The notes beneath the pieces were generated by a model, which saw only the letters and a list, made by a program, of their open reading frames with translations, was not told where the DNA came from and ran no database searches. 64,000 nt of DNA from Oscillatoriales cyanobacterium USR001 (GTDB lineage Bacteria; Cyanobacteriota; Cyanobacteriia; Cyanobacteriales; Microcoleaceae). The stretch lies in contig MBRE01000067.1 of the NCBI GenBank assembly GCA_001698425.1, positions 123,803-187,802 of the forward strand. The letters run 5' to 3'. Shown here piece by piece: positions 1 to 9,191 of this stretch. Position numbers and translations under genes: made by a program. Numbering within the stretch: position 1 is the first letter of the stretch; each line of letters opens with the position of its first letter.

Positions 1-64
1 GATAATTTGCCCAGGTCAGTCTCAGTTTCAGAATTTCTTAAGACTGAGGATTGATAGTTGACTT

Positions 65-103
65 TTAACGGTTAACGGTTAACAGTTAACCGTTAACCAT
101 TAA
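65..103. repeat. GTTAAC heptanucleotide-type palindromic repeat
   Basis: Four to five overlapping GTTAAC units spaced seven bases apart (TTAACGG, TTAACAG, TTAACCG). Together they make a near-perfect palindrome around 80-90. The unit is the same as in the tract at 19990-20052. It resembles the short tandemly repeated repetitive (STRR) heptamers known in filamentous cyanobacteria. Confidence 0.7.
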
Positions 104-156
104 TTACCACTATTTGACTCTGAGAGACGCTATATTTATGATATAATTCTGAATTA

Positions 157-257
157 AGGAATAGAAATTAAATAATTAGCTTGTTTGTAGTAAGCGCTGT
201 CTTCGCGCTTGGCGCTTACTACAAACCAAATCATCAAGTTATTTAATTTTCATTCCT
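157..257. repeat. MITE-like hairpin element, copy 1 of 3
   Basis: A long imperfect inverted repeat. The outer arms are AGGAATAGAAATTAAATAA (from 157) and the complement of TTATTTAATTTTCATTCCT (ending at 257). The inner arms are GTTTGTAGTAAGCGC and GCGCTTACTACAAAC. Related copies lie at 38706-38790 and 62294-62340. The rest of 1-332 holds the heptamer repeat at 65-103, AT-rich DNA and the leader of the downstream kinase; I see no gene in it. Confidence 0.75.
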
Positions 258-332
258 CAATGGAAATGAGATATGATTTATAAATTGAGATTGGGGATTT
301 AAAATTTTAAATTGAGGATTTAGGGTTTAAAG

Positions 333-2093
333 GTGAACACATTAATCGGCAAAACTTTACAAGGTGGTAAATATACCTTAGAAGAAGAACTAGGGCGGGG
401 CGGCTTTGGTATTACTTTTAGGGCTACCCATCACTATTTAGCACAGCCTGTGGTTATTAAAACCCTCAATGAGTCTCTGCGACAACATCCAAATTTTGCT
501 GAATTTCAGGCAAAATTTCAGGATGAGGCGAGAAGGTTGGCTTTGTGCGTTCACCCAAATATTGTCCGAGTTAGTGACTTTTTGATTGAAGACGGTCGAC
601 CTTATATGGTGATGGACTACATTCCTGGCTCAAATTTAGCAGATGTGGTTTTTCCTAACAAGCCGTTACCGGAGGCGATCGCGATCCATTATATTCGCCA
701 AGTTGCCGCATCGTTAAAGGTGGTGCATCAAAATGGGTTGCTACACCGCGATATTAAGCCCCAAAATATTATTTTGCGCCAAGGTACGACGGATGTGGTG
801 TTGATTGATTTTGGGATTGCGCGGGAATTTACGCCGGGGGTGACGCAAACTCACACGAATCTGGTTTCGGAAGGTTATGCACCGATCGAACAATATCTTA
901 CCCAAGGAAAGCCTACGCCGGCAACGGATATTTATGGTTTGGCGGCGACGCTTTACACTTTATTGACGGCGCAGATCCCTGTACCGGCAACTTTGCGAAA
1001 TCATCAGCCAATGTCGGCCCCCCGCGATTTGCAGCCGCAGTTAAGTGGGGCGGTGAATCAGGCGGTGATGCGGGGGATGGCGGTGGATCTGAAATATCGA
1101 CCGGCGAGTGTGGATGAGTGGCTGTCAATGTTGCCTGCTGAGGGGGTAAATTCGCCTGTGAGTGGTGCTAATTTGCCGATGACGGGGCCGACGGTGGCGG
1201 TAGTTCCCCAACATTCTAATGTGACGATTAAGGGTGCTACGGGTACTTCTGTGGTGACTCCGCAATCTCAAGGAAGTGGCTGTAAACGGTTGGTAGTTTG
1301 GGGGATGATAGCGATCGCGGGGATTTTGGCGGCTGCGTTCGGTTTTGCGACGGTGGTGGTGAATAGTTGGTTTTCGCGATCGCCTGAAGTTGTGATTGTG
1401 GAGGAGAATCCTAGTCCGATTGTTAAGGAAGAAAAACGCGATCGGCCGAAACCTTCTCCTAGTCCAAAGTCTACGCCAATTCCTCCTAAAAGAGAAACGC
1501 GATCGCCTGTGGTGGAATCCCCGTCACCTACGCCGACACCGATCCCAACGCCTACGCCTACGCCAATACCTACGCCTACGCCGACTCCGATTCCATCAGA
1601 AAAGCCGGTAGAGAAACCGGTAGATCCCGAAGTGCGATCGCCAAAACCCCAAATTTCGGAAAGTCCTACTAAAAGCTATCAGAAAATACCAAGAGTTCCT
1701 GGGTTTCCTATTGGTACTTCCGAAAGTCAGGTAATTGAGGAATTAGGAGAACCAACGGAGGTTAATAATGATGGTTATTGGCCGAATACTCGGACGGCAA
1801 TTTATGATTTATTGCCGGATAAAATTACTTTGGGTTATATTTACGATCGCGATTCTGGGAAGTTACGACAAACTGAGGGATCTTTTGCTCAATCTGTGGA
1901 TGATTTGGTGGTAAGAACAGCTTTAAATGGGATGTTGGGAGGGGCAAATGATGAGATTGTGCAGGGATTTATGGATGTGCAGCAGCGGCGGTCTAATCGT
2001 TATAATTTTAGGAAGGGTGGGTTAAAGGGTGAGATTTTTAGGAACGATCGCGATCGGATTTATATTGGTGTTTGGGATGAGGATTTACATTGA
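333..2093 (+). CDS. Membrane-anchored Ser/Thr protein kinase (PknA/SpkC-like)
   Basis: Hanks-type kinase that phosphorylates Ser/Thr on proteins and is anchored in the cytoplasmic membrane. The kinase domain spans about residues 13-265: Gly loop LGRGGFG, Lys43, HRDIKPQN (138-145), DFG (159-161) and an APIEQ in place of APE. One membrane segment follows at about 320-344, then a Pro/Thr-rich linker with TPTPTPIP repeats (about 370-425). The C-terminal domain of about 130 residues, starting [11 protein letters not shown], is recurrent in cyanobacterial kinases as far as I recall. Start is GTG. The protease gene follows after a short gap on the same strand and is probably co-transcribed. Substrate unknown. 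Confidence 0.93.
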   Translation: MNTLIGKTLQGGKYTLEEELGRGGFGITFRATHHYLAQPVVIKTLNESLRQHPNFAEFQAKFQDEARRLALCVHPNIVRVSDFLIEDGRPYMVMDYIPGSNLADVVFPNKPLPEAIAIHYIRQVAASLKVVHQNGLLHRDIKPQNIILRQGTTDVVLIDFGIAREFTPGVTQTHTNLVSEGYAPIEQYLTQGKPTPATDIYGLAATLYTLLTAQIPVPATLRNHQPMSAPRDLQPQLSGAVNQAVMRGMAVDLKYRPASVDEWLSMLPAEGVNSPVSGANLPMTGPTVAVVPQHSNVTIKGATGTSVVTPQSQGSGCKRLVVWGMIAIAGILAAAFGFATVVVNSWFSRSPEVVIVEENPSPIVKEEKRDRPKPSPSPKSTPIPPKRETRSPVVESPSPTPTPIPTPTPTPIPTPTPTPIPSEKPVEKPVDPEVRSPKPQISESPTKSYQKIPRVPGFPIGTSESQVIEELGEPTEVNNDGYWPNTRTAIYDLLPDKITLGYIYDRDSGKLRQTEGSFAQSVDDLVVRTALNGMLGGANDEIVQGFMDVQQRRSNRYNFRKGGLKGEIFRNDRDRIYIGVWDEDLH

Positions 2094-2107
2094 TGGTTAG
2101 TGGTTAA

Positions 2108-2956
2108 ATATTTAGTTATCGCCTGCGAATCTTAGCCATATTGCTACTGCTAACTGGTCTATTATTCAGCTTAGCACAAGACACGCCTGAGCATCTTTCT
2201 GTAACTTCTGCTGCGATTTCTGAAGATGTTAACCGGGAAGTTTCAGAGATTGCACGTATTGTCACTGTCAGAATATTATCTGATTCTGGGTCTGGTTCTG
2301 GGGTGATTATTGGACGGAAAGGGGAAAGTTATCGGGTTTTAACTAACAATCATGTAGTAGCTGGCAATAATACTCAAACTTATACTGTATTGACGGCGGA
2401 TGGACAGACACATATTGCTAAGCGGTTATCTTCATCTCAGTTTAGCAGATTAGATTTAGCTTTGGTAGAATTTACGAGTCCTGTGTCTTATCGAGTGGTG
2501 GAGATAGGAAACTCGCATAAATTAGCAGTAGGAGACGTGGTTTTTGGGGCGGGTTTTCCTAATTGGCATTGGATTAATGCTAAGGCGATCGAGAATACTC
2601 GGAGTTGGGGTTTAAAGGCGTTTCGGTTGACAGCAGGAAGGGTGGGAATGTTGCCGGAAAAGTCGTTTTTTCAGGGATATCAGTTGGGCTATACTAATGA
2701 TATTGCTGAGGGTATGAGTGGCGGGCCGATGTTGGATAGTCGGGGGAGGTTGGTAGGGGTGAATGGACGGTTAAAATATCCTTTGGCGGGTATTGAGGTG
2801 TTTACGTTTGTGGATGGAAGTGTGCCTTCTGAGGGGGTTTTTAGGGAGATGGAGGCTTTGAGTTGGGGGATTCCGATTGAGAGGTTTCAGTGGGAGATGA
2901 GTGGAGAGGATTTGGCTGATTTTAACTACTTTCTTCAATACTCCATCTACCTTTAG
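2108..2956 (+). CDS. Secreted trypsin-like serine protease with a non-ATG start
   Basis: S1-fold peptidase with an intact triad. Numbered from the TTG at 2141, these are His71 (TNNHVV), Asp105 (RLDLALVEF) and Ser193 (GMSGGPM). The open frame continues upstream of 2141 to just after the stop at 2105 and there encodes the positive and hydrophobic parts of a signal peptide (RLRILAILLLLTG). No ATG or GTG is available: the candidates are CTG 2123, TTG 2141, or an ATA at 2108 that could be a mutated ATG. The feature start marks the maximal open frame. The 3' end overlaps the convergent retropepsin-like gene by 35 bp, which may mean the last residues are not original. Expression is uncertain. Confidence 0.8.
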   Translation: MFSYRLRILAILLLLTGLLFSLAQDTPEHLSVTSAAISEDVNREVSEIARIVTVRILSDSGSGSGVIIGRKGESYRVLTNNHVVAGNNTQTYTVLTADGQTHIAKRLSSSQFSRLDLALVEFTSPVSYRVVEIGNSHKLAVGDVVFGAGFPNWHWINAKAIENTRSWGLKAFRLTAGRVGMLPEKSFFQGYQLGYTNDIAEGMSGGPMLDSRGRLVGVNGRLKYPLAGIEVFTFVDGSVPSEGVFREMEALSWGIPIERFQWEMSGEDLADFNYFLQYSIYL

Positions 2957-3314
2957 GAGCATCAAGTATGACCCTATATTCATTAAGAATATCCCTGCCA
3001 ATTAAAGCACATTCTTTATCAAGAGCTACCACTTCTAAGTCAGGAAAATAGTAATTACCTAACCTCAAATTAATGATATAAGTCTTTCGCCGTTCTCCAA
3101 TACCAATTGCTCCCTTAACGGTGATCCAAGTATATTCTAAGTTACCATCATCTATCTCTTCTATTGTCCATTGAGGAATTGCAGTAAGCACTGCACCAGA
3201 ATCTACAATTGCGTTAACTTTAGCACTTAAAGATGGATCTTGAGGTGAATAAATCTGAATAATTGCTTGAGGCCCTGGTGTCCATCTATTCTGAAAATGA
3301 CCGTATCGGAACAT
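2922..3314 (-). CDS. Retropepsin-like aspartic protease (clan AA)
   Basis: A single-domain protein of 130 residues. The catalytic signature is AIVDSGAVLTAIP (DSG at about residues 38-40) and the second conserved block is LIGRDILN near the C terminus. Both are typical of single-domain bacterial retropepsin-like proteins, which act as homodimers. No signal peptide is visible. ATG start at 3314. It heads a minus-strand group but is convergent with the trypsin-like protease gene, whose end it overlaps. The biological substrate cannot be inferred. Confidence 0.85.
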   Translation of the reverse strand: MFRYGHFQNRWTPGPQAIIQIYSPQDPSLSAKVNAIVDSGAVLTAIPQWTIEEIDDGNLEYTWITVKGAIGIGERRKTYIINLRLGNYYFPDLEVVALDKECALIGRDILNEYRVILDAPKGRWSIEESS

Positions 3315-3335
3315 GAAATTAATTTTTCTATTTGG

Positions 3336-3641
3336 TTATATGTCACTAATAGTAACAAGAGTTGGTATATCCATTATCCGATCATCTAGTTCAACTTGAG
3401 TAAATAATTTTGGCTTTTTGGGAAAATCGGAACGGATTTGCACAAGCAGTCTGGTTCTGTCTTTATCTTCTCCTACTAACTTACCATCGACAAAGGCGAC
3501 ATAATAACCAAGATGTTTATTGAACCAATTTTCATCAGCTTTCATTTGTTGGAAAGCTTGATAGTTGATATCTGATTCGGGTGATGGTTCGATGGGAACA
3601 GCTTGGTTAAAGTTTTTTTGAGAGAGTTCTTGATTTTGCAT
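3336..3641 (-). CDS. DUF5678-like small protein
   Basis: 101 residues from the ATG at 3641. The frame is open further upstream to 3770, but that part is low-complexity and overlaps the neighbouring pseudogene. The conserved segment is HLGYYVAFVDGKLVGEDKD followed by LLVQIRSDFPKKP, which fits the DUF5678 family common in cyanobacteria and often found near small protease-like genes. Here it is directly upstream of the retropepsin-like gene on the same strand (22-bp gap), so the two are probably co-transcribed. Function unknown. Confidence 0.75.
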   Translation of the reverse strand: MQNQELSQKNFNQAVPIEPSPESDINYQAFQQMKADENWFNKHLGYYVAFVDGKLVGEDKDRTRLLVQIRSDFPKKPKLFTQVELDDRIMDIPTLVTISDI

Positions 3642-3741
3642 TTGAGTTATCCTGATTTTGGGTTTTATTGTAGTTTGATTTTGGTTTTTATTCCCTTTAT
3701 ATAAGCGACATTTTGTTGATAACATTCTGTGCGTCAACTGG

Positions 3742-4586
3742 TTACTTTCCCCAGAAAAACCAAAGAACAAAAAAACCGGGAATACAGAAAAAAATCATAC
3801 CAAAAAAAGAGCTAAACCAGTCAATATAATTATCGGTAATTTTTACTCCAATTGTTCCAATTATCCAGAAAACACACCATATAACAGCCAACCATCTAGC
3901 CACCACTATCGCAGTAGAAATCCACCAATTTTTATCCTGAACGATAGCGATTACTTTCTTCATTTGAGTCGTCACTATAGCAAGAGAATGCCACCAAGCT
4001 TCAGGCTGAATAATCTCGATCAAGTCTTTCTTTACCTTTCTCTTGTCCTCTTCTGTTTGCGGTTCAGTAGGCGAAGGAGAAGCATTACTTTCTGTCTGCT
4101 TGCTAGGCTCAACAGGTAATACAGTTTGTGGAGGTTGTGAGGTGATTAAACTACTCCCCAAGGGCGATTCTAAAAACCTCTTAATAGGAATCGCCAAATT
4201 TAGCCCAGACTTAATACCATTTCGCTGATCTCCCTGTCCATGAATGCCAATTACTTGCCCTTCTTCATTCAGCACCGGCCCGCCACTCATTCCCGGTTGT
4301 GTAATGTTATTATAAATCAAAGCATAGCCATCTTGAGGCGGTTGGACTCCAACAAGAGTGCCAGGATTCACTATCAAAGTACGTTGCGGAATCGTTTCAT
4401 TGTGAGGACATAATAAACATTACCATTACGCTTAAAAATTACTCCCGATCCTGGCTGGTAGCCATCAATCAAAACAGTAACTTGTGCTGCTATTTGATTA
4501 ACCTGTGGCGGGGTGAGAGCAAAAGCGATATAAGGTAAGATTACTGCAAAGGCAGATATAAGCAAAATTGTTAAGAATCTACGCAT
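3742..4586 (-). pseudogene. Trypsin-like serine protease, broken by internal deletion and frameshift
   Basis: The N-terminal part (4586 to about 4400) has a signal peptide (MRRFLTILLISAF) and the beginning of the protease fold (GSGVIFKRNG, YYVLT). It then leaves frame. The C-terminal part, readable from about 4405 in another frame, resumes at TIPQRTLIVNPG and contains the Ser motif (PGMSGGPVL). Everything normally between them, including the catalytic His and Asp, is missing. A linker and two C-terminal membrane segments follow. The loss is not a multiple of three, so no full product can be made. Compare the intact relative at 2108-2956. Confidence 0.85.
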
Positions 4587-4624
4587 TATAAACTTTCCTC
4601 CTCAGATAAATCGCAGCTAAAAAC

Positions 4625-5341
4625 CTACAATTCATCGGGATTAACCCCCATTTCTCTCAATCGCTCAGCTAATTTATCTGCCCGTTCCTCTGGCGTAGCA
4701 ATCCAATTCCCATTACTATCATACCACCGCAACCATTGCCTCTCACAACCATTGTAATCACCCAACCACAACCCCAAACCTAATTCTAACTCCGGTATCC
4801 AGATGCGCGAATCTGTTATAATTTGTTCTCTGTATCGTTCTCTTACTAACTTAAATACCCTCAATCTATCATTATCATAGCGATCGAAAACCACATAATA
4901 AGGAACTTTTAAAATCCGCTCATAAACCTGCCACTTAGTTGGCGGTTTATGAGGTGGCGACACCGTAATCCCTAAATCTTCATCTTCAGTTCCCGGTGAT
5001 ATTAATTCCACCACTACCATCGGACTCACCTTTTCTTGCCACATCACATAACTTAATCTTAATTCCCTTTCTTGATACAACTTAGATACTCCCACCGCCA
5101 CAAACCAATCCGGTCTTTTGTACCAATTATAATGTTGAGCATCGTAGTATAAATTCAGATCAGTTGCTATAAATACGCGATCGCTTGGGTAATTTTTCGG
5201 GCGGCAAGTATCGCATAAAAGGCGAGGTTGCCAAAGGTGAAATTCATCGGGCAAACCAGGTTCCTCCGGGTCTTCACTGGGTAAATCGTACATCGTTGGC
5301 AACAATTCTGTCGCCGTTGGCTGCGAATTTGGTATGTACAT
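4625..5341 (-). CDS. Uma2-family (DUF820) putative endonuclease
   Basis: 238 residues with the PD-(D/E)XK-like Uma2 core: RPDWFVAVGV, then MVVVELISPGTEDEDLG, then KWQVYERILKVPYYVVFDRY. The C terminus carries the usual tail ending in EERADKLAERLREMG, a short coiled segment seen in many Uma2 proteins. ATG start at 5341. One of seven Uma2 genes in this window; most Uma2 proteins have no known biological role. It is upstream of the broken protease on the same strand. Confidence 0.88.
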   Translation of the reverse strand: MYIPNSQPTATELLPTMYDLPSEDPEEPGLPDEFHLWQPRLLCDTCRPKNYPSDRVFIATDLNLYYDAQHYNWYKRPDWFVAVGVSKLYQERELRLSYVMWQEKVSPMVVVELISPGTEDEDLGITVSPPHKPPTKWQVYERILKVPYYVVFDRYDNDRLRVFKLVRERYREQIITDSRIWIPELELGLGLWLGDYNGCERQWLRWYDSNGNWIATPEERADKLAERLREMGVNPDEL

Positions 5342-5438
5342 AATATTTACTGAATACCTCTTGTTTTTAGTATATCTTATTCCGGCAAAGCAAGGAATCT
5401 GTTACTCAACAGAATTATCAACAGAATTATCAATAGAA

Positions 5439-5885
5439 TTAAACAGGCTTAGAAGTCAAAACTAACCGCAACTTAGCATGAATTAAATTCAAATTTGCTA
5501 ATCCTAAATCAACACTTCCTTCTACTACAACTCCCGTATTTAACAACCGATCTAATAACTCTAAAACTGAGGGATTGCTAGAAGTTTGTCCCGGATAATA
5601 CCCTCCAGATTTTGGTAATAAAGTCCCAATTTCTGACAAATCCAAATTCAAATCAGCCGGATCGATTTCAAATACATCACACAATTGTAAAACCTGCACT
5701 TCCAACTGCTTCAAGCTTTCCGCCGCCCTATCTAGTTCTCGATCGCTCAAAATCCCAGCTTCCATACGACGAATTACTTGGGCTTCCATCAATTGACGCA
5801 CAAGTTCAACTACAGTTAATAATAACGGTGCTAAACCAGCATCTTTACTACTTTTTTCAGAATTAGGCACAAGTATATCTGTCAT
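5439..5885 (-). CDS. gvpK: Gas vesicle protein GvpK
   Basis: 148 residues matching GvpK. The core is LLLTVVELVRQLMEAQVIRRME followed by LSDRELDRAAESLKQLEVQVLQLC and the acidic DPADLNLDLSEIG. GvpK is required for gas vesicle formation and is thought to help assembly. It is the last gvp gene here, 25 bp after gvpJ; no gvpF/G/V/W follows. ATG start at 5885. Confidence 0.93.
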   Translation of the reverse strand: MTDILVPNSEKSSKDAGLAPLLLTVVELVRQLMEAQVIRRMEAGILSDRELDRAAESLKQLEVQVLQLCDVFEIDPADLNLDLSEIGTLLPKSGGYYPGQTSSNPSVLELLDRLLNTGVVVEGSVDLGLANLNLIHAKLRLVLTSKPV

Positions 5886-5910
5886 AACTAAAAATGATTA
5901 AATTAAATTT

Positions 5911-6285
5911 TTAACTTTTAATTTGTTCAGTAATTGGTTGTTGACTAGCAGCTAAAGCTTTCAATGATTTTACCTCTTCACTCAACCTCTTTACCTCTTC
6001 TAATAACATTTGATTTGAATCCGTTAAAGTGCGTGCTTGACTACTTAAATAAGGGTCAGTTTCCCACCAATTAATTCCCATTTCCTTTGCCTTATCTACC
6101 GAAGCCACTAACAAGCGAATACGGATACTTAATAACTCCGTTGAACCCACAGAAATGGATATGTCACCGGCAATAACAATACCTTTATCTAGGACTCTTT
6201 CTAGCACATCTGCAAGAGTAGAACCCGAATTAGAAGTGGGCATACTCCGATTTGCAGCACTAGGAGGACGTATTTGTTGTGTCAT
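5911..6285 (-). CDS. gvpJ: Gas vesicle protein GvpJ (minor GvpA-like protein)
   Basis: 124 residues. Residues 22-75 are GvpA-like (LADVLERVLDKGIVIAGDIS, then VGSTELLSIRIRLLVASVDKA), with a longer C-terminal tail containing GINWWETDPYL, characteristic of GvpJ rather than GvpA. GvpJ is a minor component probably located at the vesicle tips or nucleation point. It starts 5 bp after the gvpN stop codon, so it is in one transcript with gvpN and gvpK. Confidence 0.93.
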   Translation of the reverse strand: MTQQIRPPSAANRSMPTSNSGSTLADVLERVLDKGIVIAGDISISVGSTELLSIRIRLLVASVDKAKEMGINWWETDPYLSSQARTLTDSNQMLLEEVKRLSEEVKSLKALAASQQPITEQIKS

Positions 6286-6290
6286 TAGAA

Positions 6291-7514
6291 TTAACGATCT
6301 CCCTGAGTTACAAATAAACGATTTTGTTCTTGTTTCAAAACACCTTTTTTAATTAGCGATCGCAGCGCATCAATTGTCTGCACTCGATTAATTCCCAAAG
6401 CTGTCTCAATCTCTGCTACCTTCGCACCGCGAGACTGTTGCAAGTAAGTATAAACCTCTTCCTCGCAAATCGCTTGAGCGCGAGTCATTAACTCCGATGT
6501 CAATGTCGGCGTTTGGCTAATAGGTGTAACTTTCTCTATTGTATCAGAATTTTGCTCTATTTTGAGAACATCTGACCGATAGTTTTCTCCCAATAATTTT
6601 GCCGATTCTGCTGTCTCCAAAACAGGCCAATTTACCGACATTTCTTGATATAATTGTTTCAAAATAATTGCCGCTTCAAGAAGAGGTTTCCCACTGCGAG
6701 ATAACAGCACATCTTCACAAATTTCTCGGAAATCTATATTTTCTCCTGTGGCGGCGATCGCGTGTTCCTGACAAATCTTAGCTATAATTAATGCTGGACG
6801 CATCCCGGATGCTTTCTCAGTACCAAGGCGATAGCGAAACTCTCTCGCTAACTCCACAATTCTCCTAGCATATTCTCGATCGATCCCCAATTTACCTACA
6901 ATAATTTCCTGTTGAGTCTCTGCATCTGGTTCCGGCATATTCATCGTTACTAACCGATCCATTAAAGCATCTTGCGTATCGTGAACTCCGCAATATTCCT
7001 CGGAATTGGAAGTAAAAATTGCCCGAAACTGTGGATGCACTTTAATATATTCTGACTTGTTACCATTAGGCGGCAATACTAACAGTTTTTCTTCCAACGC
7101 TGACAACAATACATTATTCACTTCAGGACGAGAACGATTAAACTCATCATAAACTAAAGTAAAACCTTCCCGACAAGCCAAAGTCAATCTCGAATCAACC
7201 CAATTTTGTCGCAATTCGTCTTCTAATTTAATTACGCTGTGAATATAATTATCGACTACTTTTTTGCGCGTATAACCGGATTGATTGCCAATTAAATCGC
7301 TACTTTTGAGTTGATCGTCGCCAAACATTAACACAGTTGGACGGGCTAATAAATCTGCTAAATGTAATGCCAAAGTAGTTTTTCCCGTACCCGCAGGACC
7401 GCGTAAATGTACGCCAAAACCTGACTTAAGATATCGTAGCGCCCTGAGAGCCATTTCTTCAGCGGCGCGAGTATTGACAAATCCTTTAGGACGTGCTCTT
7501 AGCACAGTAGTCAT
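6291..7514 (-). CDS. gvpN: Gas vesicle protein GvpN (MoxR-type AAA ATPase) with C-terminal winged-helix-like domain
   Basis: 407 residues from the ATG at 7514 ([13 protein letters not shown], the usual GvpN beginning). The frame is open upstream to 7628, but that part is translated repeat. Walker A is GPAGTGKT (39-46), Walker B is [13 protein letters not shown], and sensor-like RAIFTSN follows. GvpN enlarges vesicles during assembly. Residues about 340-405 form a small helical domain ([12 protein letters not shown], then KQEQNRLFV) that is also present at the end of GvpC in this cluster, and the DNA is similar too. I do not remember this as a standard part of GvpN. Confidence 0.93.
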   Translation of the reverse strand: MTTVLRARPKGFVNTRAAEEMALRALRYLKSGFGVHLRGPAGTGKTTLALHLADLLARPTVLMFGDDQLKSSDLIGNQSGYTRKKVVDNYIHSVIKLEDELRQNWVDSRLTLACREGFTLVYDEFNRSRPEVNNVLLSALEEKLLVLPPNGNKSEYIKVHPQFRAIFTSNSEEYCGVHDTQDALMDRLVTMNMPEPDAETQQEIIVGKLGIDREYARRIVELAREFRYRLGTEKASGMRPALIIAKICQEHAIAATGENIDFREICEDVLLSRSGKPLLEAAIILKQLYQEMSVNWPVLETAESAKLLGENYRSDVLKIEQNSDTIEKVTPISQTPTLTSELMTRAQAICEEEVYTYLQQSRGAKVAEIETALGINRVQTIDALRSLIKKGVLKQEQNRLFVTQGDR

Positions 7515-7529
7515 AGCAATTTTAGGTGT

Positions 7530-7620
7530 GAAGGAAGAAGGAAGAAGGAAGAAGGAAGAAGGAAGAAGGAAGAAGGAAGAAGGAAGAGGGAAGAAGGAAG
7601 TAAGGAAGTAAGGAAGAGGG
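7530..7620. repeat. GGAAGAA heptanucleotide tandem repeat
   Basis: About twelve units of GGAAGAA with a few variants (GGAAGAG, GGAAGTA). The tract sits in the 154-bp spacer between gvpC and gvpN, just upstream of the gvpN start. The purine/pyrimidine strand bias and variable-length nature suggest it could change by slippage. It is in the leader of gvpN if the operon is transcribed from gvpA. Confidence 0.9.
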
Positions 7621-7668
7621 ATTAACATTGAACTTATTTACATAATTCAAGCAATAATTTAACTCCTA

Positions 7669-8709
7669 TTAACTTGGCATAGTTACTGATGTTTTCACCG
7701 TCTCTAAAGTTGAGTAAAGGCGATCGCGTTGCACAATCAAACCCTGCTTAAGAAGCGATCGCAGTGCATCCACAGTTTGCACTCGATTTAGTCCCGTTGC
7801 CGCCTCAATTTCTGTCAATCGCACCCCCTTACCTTTCCGTAGATAATTATAAACCGATCGCTCCTGTAACGCCTTCATATTTGGTGCTACAACTTCCACC
7901 ACTTCAGCTTTTACCTCCACTTCCACCCTTTTTGGTAATGATGATACCGCCGATTTAATAGAAGTTTCCACTTGTTTCATCTGAGATACCACCTGATTTT
8001 GTGAACCCCAAACCTCAAATTGTAGATTTTTACGATACTCTTGTAACTTAGCTTGAAAACGAGCATGGCGATCGCGCATTTCCCTAACATCCGTCAACCT
8101 TTGCAACCGCGACTCCTGAAAAGATTGATGTAACCGTCGCCGCCTTCCTTCCCTCAGTAACTCCAACTCCTGTAAATAACCTTGAATATCTGATCGCAAC
8201 GCCTCCAACCACGCAGTCAACTGACGATTTAACTGCGCCTGAACTTGAATACGCTGCAAATAACTCGTAGTTAAAAAATCCTGCGTTTGAGTCTTCAACA
8301 GCCTAATTCTAGCCTGACGTTGTTCGCGCAAATCTGCCAAACTTAAACTCAAATTTTCACAAAAATCTCGCAACTCTTTACTCGTTTCCACCGCCATTTT
8401 TTCTCGATCTTTAGCAGTCACCGTTAAAAACAGAGATATTTGCGAAGACAGCGATCGCACAAAATCATCAAGCTCCTTAGATAATAACTCAGCTTGAATC
8501 CGACGATTAGAATTTGTTTCCGTCAAAAACTCCTGAATTTGCCGTTGCAAATTAAAATAAGATTGCTGCCTCAAACTGCGTTCCTGCCCACCTTGAGTCA
8601 AACGAGACATTTGCAATTGAGCAATCCTCGATCTAACCTCTTGTTGACGTTCCCGCACCACATCCAAACGTTCTTCCCTTTGCGATCGCCACTCATCCAA
8701 TAAAACCAT
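7669..8709 (-). CDS. gvpC: Gas vesicle outer protein GvpC with C-terminal winged-helix-like domain
   Basis: GvpC coats and strengthens the gas vesicle ribs. The protein is almost wholly helical and contains the diagnostic 33-residue repeats: full repeats begin at about residues 58 (IQEFL), 91 (ISLFL), 142 (TQDFL) and 175 (IQGYL), with a partial repeat of 18 residues at 124-141. The last 60 residues (NRVQTVDALRSL, LKQGLI) are a non-repeat domain shared with the end of GvpN. At 346 residues it is longer than typical cyanobacterial GvpC. ATG start at 8709. Repeat number is expected to influence vesicle width. Confidence 0.88.
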   Translation of the reverse strand: MVLLDEWRSQREERLDVVRERQQEVRSRIAQLQMSRLTQGGQERSLRQQSYFNLQRQIQEFLTETNSNRRIQAELLSKELDDFVRSLSSQISLFLTVTAKDREKMAVETSKELRDFCENLSLSLADLREQRQARIRLLKTQTQDFLTTSYLQRIQVQAQLNRQLTAWLEALRSDIQGYLQELELLREGRRRRLHQSFQESRLQRLTDVREMRDRHARFQAKLQEYRKNLQFEVWGSQNQVVSQMKQVETSIKSAVSSLPKRVEVEVKAEVVEVVAPNMKALQERSVYNYLRKGKGVRLTEIEAATGLNRVQTVDALRSLLKQGLIVQRDRLYSTLETVKTSVTMPS

Positions 8710-8875
8710 GAGCAGACCTGCCTCCTAATTCAGTTTAGTAAATAATTCCAAGTGTAGGGGTCAAGATCAAAGAAACCGGGAATTTATCTTGTAGCGTAAA
8801 TTAGCACCTTTGCCTTTCGACCCATCTGCACCCTTAATCCCCAATCTCAAAGTCCCAACCCCCACAAAACCGCAC

Positions 8876-9094
8876 CTACACAGCAGGAACAGCCGCTTGA
8901 GAAGTCAAACCAACAGCTTCAGCATACTTCAGGTAAGTTTCCACCGAAGCAATCACGATCCGAGCTTCAATAGCGATCAGTTCGATTCCCACCAGAGAAA
9001 TACGTACCCAAGCATCAATCACAATCCCCTTGTCCAAAATGCGGTCAACCACTTCGGCTAAACTAGAGGAAGAGTTTACTTTTTCAACAGCCAT
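8876..9094 (-). CDS. gvpA: Gas vesicle structural protein GvpA
   Basis: 72 residues, near the canonical 71. It contains the almost invariant [18 protein letters not shown] and [23 protein letters not shown]. GvpA forms the ribs of the vesicle wall. A single copy is present (many cyanobacteria have several). A purine-rich GAGG lies upstream of the ATG. It is the first gene of the minus-strand gvp cluster, with 166 bp before gvpC, and is divergent from rpaA. Confidence 0.97.
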   Translation of the reverse strand: MAVEKVNSSSSLAEVVDRILDKGIVIDAWVRISLVGIELIAIEARIVIASVETYLKYAEAVGLTSQAAVPAV

Positions 9095-9158
9095 ATTTTG
9101 AATTCCCTCAATTTGAGTTCAAGGCTCCGTGTTTTGCACAAATTCGGCCTCTATCCAT

Positions 9159-9191
9159 ATCATAGTAGGATTTTACGCCGTCGGGATCAAA
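9159..9191 (-). promoter_or_regulatory. Candidate gvpA promoter
   Basis: On the minus strand a TATGAT hexamer (9164-9159) lies about 65 bp upstream of the gvpA ATG. TTGATC (9191-9186) is upstream at a spacing of 21, longer than ideal. The 254-bp gap is shared with divergent rpaA, whose start has no clearly better promoter that I can identify. Confidence 0.3.

Noticed and set aside
913-1128. Minus-strand frame inside the Ser/Thr kinase
   Set aside because: Shadow frame within the kinase domain, Pro/Ser-rich by reverse translation.
7515-7628. Longer GvpN start at 7628
   Set aside because: The extra residues are translation of the GGAAGAA tract (repeated FFLLPSS); the standard GvpN start is at 7514.
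8810-9061. Plus-strand frame opposite gvpA
   Set aside because: Shadow of the strongly conserved gvpA.
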